Source: VRUE01 sp963824215 (lineage in GTDB: Bacteria > Actinomycetota > Thermoleophilia > Solirubrobacterales > 70-9). From it: a stretch of DNA of 64,000 nt. Where the stretch lies: positions 124,001-188,000 of the forward strand of contig CAWGOE010000004.1 of the NCBI GenBank assembly GCA_963824215.1. The letters run 5' to 3'. Below the pieces are notes generated by a model that was given only the letters and a program-made list of their open reading frames with translations, was not told where the DNA came from and did no database searches. The stretch's first letter is position 1. Each line of letters starts with the position of its first letter. Below are positions 61,191 through 64,000 of the stretch, in pieces. The translations under genes were made by a program, and so were the position numbers.

Positions 61191-61805
61191 TTGGCCGCAG
61201 GTAATCGCACCGCGAGAAAGGAGCTGCACGAGCTACTTGCTCAGCTCGTGGCGTGCATCAATACTGTCAAGGTCCTCACGGTGCTCGCCGAACGTGCGGC
61301 TAGCCCGAAGGAAATAGGCGAATCTCTGGGCTTGAAGACGCCAACTGCCAGCTATCACGTTCGCAAGCTGCTGGACCTGGGCCTCGTCGAGCTAGTTAAG
61401 GAGGAGGATGTTGGCGGCGTCATACAGCACACCTATCGAGCGATAGTTCGGCCGCTCATCAGCACCGAAGAGTGGGAGGGCTTGGATGTTGCCGAGCGGC
61501 AGCAATTCTCAATTTGGATCGTGCAGTTGATTTTGGCCGATGCGGCTAAGTCTTTTCAGGCCAAGGTCTTCGACGCGCGGTCAAGCCGCCACCTCAGCAG
61601 GACCCCCATGATCGCCGACGATCAAGGCTTCAGCGAAGTTGCTGACATCCAGAACAAGGCGCTAGAAGACATCATTCAAACGCAAGCCGTCATCGCCGAC
61701 AGGCTTGCTCGCAATGAAACGATGGGGACGCACATGATTGCGGCCATGATCTGTTTCGAGCTTCCCGGGCGAAGCGAGGGGCCCGCATCGATTGTGGAGG
61801 AATAG
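61191..61805 (+). CDS. ArsR-like winged-helix protein
   Basis: 204 residues from TTG 61191, chosen because AAGGAGGA lies just upstream (GTG 61176 would put this inside the gene). Winged helix: TVKVLTVLAERAASPKEIGE, SLGLKTPTASYHVRKLLDLG, LVELVKEEDVGGVIQHTYRA. The C-terminal helical domain ends in a coiled segment (EVADIQNKALEDIIQTQAVI). Divergent from micropeptide 2; counterpart of the duplicated regulator at 54058. Confidence 0.8.
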   Translation: MAAGNRTARKELHELLAQLVACINTVKVLTVLAERAASPKEIGESLGLKTPTASYHVRKLLDLGLVELVKEEDVGGVIQHTYRAIVRPLISTEEWEGLDVAERQQFSIWIVQLILADAAKSFQAKVFDARSSRHLSRTPMIADDQGFSEVADIQNKALEDIIQTQAVIADRLARNETMGTHMIAAMICFELPGRSEGPASIVEE

Positions 61806-61830
61806 AAGCCCGCTCCTATGACGGGCGCGG

Positions 61831-62079
61831 TCAGTTGTCCGACACGACTTGCTCGCGGCCCAGGCGAACAAGCTCAAGGCTTTCGACCTCAAGCGCGGCT
61901 GCGAGTCTCCGCAGTACATCCCAGCTTGGGTTCCCCTTTCCGCGCTCAATGCTGGAGAGGTAGGTCCAGTGAATCTCGGCGTGACTCGCCAGGGCCTCGA
62001 TCGTCATGTCGCGCTGTTCTCGGAGAAGCCGGATAGCGGCTCCGAGCTGCTCGGCAGTCGGCGGGTGAGAAGGAGGCAC
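61831..62079 (-). CDS. XRE-family DNA-binding protein
   Basis: 82 residues. EQLGAAIRLLREQRDMTIEA, LASHAEIHWTYLSSIERGKG, WDVLRRLAAALEVESLELVR. Convergent with the ArsR-like gene (25 bases). Probably represses its own promoter near 62118. Confidence 0.83.
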   Translation of the reverse strand: MPPSHPPTAEQLGAAIRLLREQRDMTIEALASHAEIHWTYLSSIERGKGNPSWDVLRRLAAALEVESLELVRLGREQVVSDN

Positions 62080-62117
62080 TGAGGCGCAAGAGCCTCCCGC
62101 GATGCCACTCGTCTGAC

Positions 62118-62135
62118 CATAGTTTATACTCTATG
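62118..62135. promoter_or_regulatory. Short palindrome upstream of the XRE gene
   Basis: CATAG-N8-CTATG in an AT-rich spot (TTTATACT) 38 bases before the XRE start. Candidate promoter and operator. The rest of 62136-62365 holds no gene that I can support. Confidence 0.4.
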
Positions 62136-62365
62136 TTCTGAATGAGGGAGGAGAGTCGGCGGAGGGCAGGGGAGGCGAGCGCGGGAGTCGGGGGGCCGTT
62201 CATCGACGGGACGGTTGCGCTTGCTCTTCCCCGGCCACACCAGATTTCTTGGTCGCTTGCATGCTGCCGCGTCTGGTTCTCGGCTGCGTCGCCTGGCCCC
62301 AAATCGTGTCCCGGCCGTTTGGCCTCCCATCAGCGGTCGGGGCACAGCCGCTCGAGGTGGAAGCC

Positions 62366-62650
62366 GTGAGTTCGTCGCGGCTCGAGACGATCGTGAAGCA
62401 CGATGGCCGTCTGAACCTCCTGTGCTGCCTTCTGGACGGGGGGCCTCTGTCGGTCCCCCAGATCGCTGCGCGGATCGGCGAGTCCTTGCAGGCTGTGCGC
62501 TATTGGATAGGTTTGCTCGACGCGTTCAGCCTTGTTGAAAAGCACGCAGGGATGAGCGGTGGGGAGACGTTGTATTCGGCTACGTTGGACCGGCATCCCG
62601 AGTGGGTTCGGGAAGCCGTAGCCCAGCATCGCCCGCGAGCGCTTGACTGA
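62366..62650 (+). CDS. Winged-helix protein, ArsR/MarR-like
   Basis: 94 residues from GTG 62366 (GAGGTGGA upstream). SSRLETIVKHDGRLNLLCCL, LDGGPLSVPQIAARIGESLQ, AVRYWIGLLDAFSLVEKHAG, then LYSATLDRHPEWVREAV. Same wing-helix logic as the other regulators of the elements, without the long C-terminal domain. Confidence 0.72.
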   Translation: MSSSRLETIVKHDGRLNLLCCLLDGGPLSVPQIAARIGESLQAVRYWIGLLDAFSLVEKHAGMSGGETLYSATLDRHPEWVREAVAQHRPRALD

Positions 62651-62833
62651 GAGCGGTGCGGGCGTTGTCCAGCCTGGATCGAATCGTCCACCCCTTAGGC
62701 CATGCGACTCACTCTCGCTTCGTGAGCGTCGCGATCTGGAAACCTTCGCCTTACGATTCGGCCGGGCGTGTCTATCGGGCCGATTGCCCGCCGTCGCGTG
62801 TGGGGGGCCGGCTCTGCCCCTAATGTGCGTTGC

Positions 62834-63025
62834 ATGGGAGGTATTCCGCTATCGGAGTGGTCAGGGAGTGGCGCAACTCAGCGGCTTGAGGCCACCATTC
62901 GGGAGTTCAACGAGGAGACCAGCCGGCAGACGGCGACGATGATTCAACTGACGAGGTGGATTGTCGTCTTGACCGTGGTGCTGGTTGTCGGTCTCATTGT
63001 CCAGATCATCATCGCCTTGGTATAG
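62834..63025 (+). CDS. Small protein with C-terminal membrane helix
   Basis: 63 residues from ATG 62834. A helical amphipathic region (QRLEATIREFNEETSRQTAT) precedes one membrane helix (IVVLTVVLVVGLIVQIIIAL). Function unknown. The last gene before the third att core. Confidence 0.5.
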   Translation: MGGIPLSEWSGSGATQRLEATIREFNEETSRQTATMIQLTRWIVVLTVVLVVGLIVQIIIALV

Positions 63026-63215
63026 CCATTCTCGGCACGCTTGAGATCTAGTGGTATCGCCGAATTCCAGCCGGAGCGCGGGGCGGCAGGCTCGTGGACC
63101 GGGACGCTTACTGCTGTGTTCCCTGGCAGGGGCAGGGTCTCCATTGCTGGCCCCACTTTCTCAGCGCGGCGATTATCTGGATGAGCGTTGTCCCGCCGAT
63201 GAATTTGGCATCGTC

Positions 63216-63243
63216 GAGGACGCCAAGTTCGCGCTTGGCTTCT
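63216..63243 (+). repeat. Third att core: displaced native 3' end of the MIP18 gene
   Basis: 28 bases GAGGACGCCAAGTTCGCGCT plus TGGCTTCT, 27 identical to 59181-59208. It encodes EDAKFALGF and is followed by GA to make TGA, 3 bases before the FxsA stop. Most likely the original chromosomal end of the MIP18 gene. Confidence 0.8.
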
Positions 63244-63248
63244 GAGCC

Positions 63249-63731
63249 CTAGCGCGGCAACTGCGGATCGTCGTCCTTGATCTCCTCGGCGGTGCCGTCG
63301 TAGTCGTAGTTACGACCGGCTGAGTCGTAGCGGGTGGACGCGCCGCGGACGCCGCCCATGCCGACGACGACGAAGCGCCTCGCGGCGTAGCCGCGCAGCA
63401 GGCGGCGGGCGATCGCTCTCGTCGGTGGGATCAGCAGGAAAAGGCCGAAGATGTCGGTGATGAAGCCGGGGGTGAGGAGCAGGGTGCCGCCTACGGCGAT
63501 CATCACGCCGTCCGCGACCTCCTTGCCCGGGAAGCGGCGCTCGGCCAGTGCCTGGTTGAAGCGCTGCCAGGCGCCGCGGCCCTGGTGGCGCAGCAGCAGC
63601 GATCCGAGCACCGCGTCGGCCAGCAGCAGGGCTAGGGTCGGCAGCACGCCGATCAGGCCGCCGACCTTGATGATCACGTACAGCTCGATGATCGGGACGA
63701 CGATGAAGACGAGTACGAGCAGCAGGCCCAC
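63249..63731 (-). CDS. fxsA: FxsA-family membrane protein
   Basis: 160 residues. The family pattern is complete: LVFIVVPIIELYVIIKVGGL, TLALLLADAVLGSLLLRHQG, GGTLLLTPGFITDIFGLFLL and IPPTRAIARRLLR, with three or four helices. Relatives affect phage exclusion in E. coli; the role here is unknown. Its stop lies next to the native end of the MIP18 gene. Confidence 0.9.
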   Translation of the reverse strand: MGLLLVLVFIVVPIIELYVIIKVGGLIGVLPTLALLLADAVLGSLLLRHQGRGAWQRFNQALAERRFPGKEVADGVMIAVGGTLLLTPGFITDIFGLFLLIPPTRAIARRLLRGYAARRFVVVGMGGVRGASTRYDSAGRNYDYDGTAEEIKDDDPQLPR

Positions 63732-63734
63732 GGG

Positions 63735-64000
63735 TCAGGCCGGTGCGCGAGCTGCTTCGGCGGCTGCCTCCAGCTCCTGCAGCGACTCCTCGATGCCGGC
63801 GGCAATCAGTTCGACGTCCTCCATCGAGTCGTAGTCGGCGAGCAGGCCGAAGCAGACGCGCCCGTTGTAGCTCATGATCGCCACCGCCATCGCGTGGTTC
63901 TGGGGCAGGAAAGCGACCGGGAAGACCTCCTGCAGCTCGCGGCCGAGCACGTAGAGCGGCATCTGCGGCCCGGGCACGTTGGTGACGATCAGATTGAAGA
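63735..64000 (-). CDS. WS/DGAT-family acyltransferase, C-terminal part (partial)
   Basis: The frame is open to the window edge. FNLIVTNVPGPQMPLYVLGR, EVFPVAFLPQNHAMAVAIMS and YNGRVCFGLLADYDSMEDVE are signature C-terminal motifs of wax ester synthase/diacylglycerol acyltransferases. These make storage lipids from acyl-CoA. The catalytic HHxxxDG motif would lie beyond the window. It is 3 bases upstream of fxsA on the same strand. Confidence 0.88.
   Translation of the reverse strand, partial: FNLIVTNVPGPQMPLYVLGRELQEVFPVAFLPQNHAMAVAIMSYNGRVCFGLLADYDSMEDVELIAAGIEESLQELEAAAEAARAPA

Larger units (their letters stand above)
59209..63243. mobile_element. Decayed integrative element 2 (about 4.0 kb), in tandem
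   Basis: Lies between attR1 and a third partial att core. Holds a frameshifted relaxase tail, the branched DNA structure, and the winged-helix/XRE/micropeptide block in an order matching element 1. Integrase, xis and most of the relaxase are gone, so it cannot move by itself, though attR sites may still serve the integrase of element 1. Confidence 0.75.

Noticed and set aside
62142..62365. Open frames in both directions between the XRE and winged-helix genes of element 2
   Set aside because: Arg/Ser/Pro-rich composition, no ribosome site and no similarity to neighbours; treated as non-coding.
63051..63245. Plus-strand frame ending EDAKFALGF before fxsA
   Set aside because: Same reason: only the displaced MIP18 end is recognisable and there is no start or upstream domain.

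Overview
The window looks like the chromosome of a high-GC actinobacterium. The gene content (hom-thrC-thrB, a MarP-type membrane protease, AddAB-like helicase-nucleases, a wax-ester synthase/DGAT-type enzyme and many winged-helix regulators with a YHVxxL...EHYYRA pattern) would suit the Thermoleophilia/Solirubrobacterales. That placement is inference; no rRNA or marker gene is present. Start codons GTG and TTG are common and many genes overlap by 4 bases.

1-34.5 kb is mostly chromosomal core. It opens with the end of homoserine dehydrogenase, then threonine synthase and homoserine kinase, a broken membrane gene with one in-frame TAG, a TolB-like secreted propeller and a cupin. Next comes a cluster of three large secreted chymotrypsin-fold (S1) proteases with repeat-rich C-terminal regions. 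The first two share an almost identical 954-bp 3' half, and a frameshifted PucR-type regulator precedes the third. After these lie glutamate synthase, an FHA protein, a penicillin-binding protein, a MarP-like protease divergent from an HxlR regulator, exonuclease VII and an AddAB-like pair. Two families of structured intergenic repeats sit between convergent genes (19.1-19.35 kb; 27.4 kb and 43.5 kb).

34.5-43.5 kb is an accessory island, visibly lower in GC. It holds a DDE transposase, an ArsR regulator, proteins resembling homing-endonuclease-associated repeats, several XRE regulators paired with small membrane or winged-helix proteins, and unknown proteins. TTAGCGGG motifs lie at both ends.

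43.6-45.0 kb returns to the chromosome (HAD hydrolase, a MIP18/DUF59 protein). The 3' end of the MIP18 gene is an integration site: its last codons recur at 59.2 kb and 63.2 kb. Between these three att-like sites lie two related integrative elements in tandem. Element 1 (14.2 kb) has a tyrosine integrase, an Xis-like protein, a MobF relaxase, winged-helix regulators, a methyltransferase and a VapBC-like pair. Element 2 (4.0 kb) is a decayed relative that keeps only a frameshifted relaxase tail, the same multi-stem DNA structure and the same regulator block.

The most unusual observation is in that regulator block. In both elements a 19-codon open reading frame with an almost perfect Shine-Dalgarno sequence lies divergent from an ArsR-like winged-helix gene. 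The two predicted peptides (MQIAQVTNVCPSVQVMKHG and MQISNVSQIVPAVSVTKSA, the second from a GTG start) align without gaps. They may be one component of an undescribed regulatory or signalling pair. The window ends with FxsA and the C-terminus of a WS/DGAT-family acyltransferase. No tRNA, rRNA or CRISPR array was seen.
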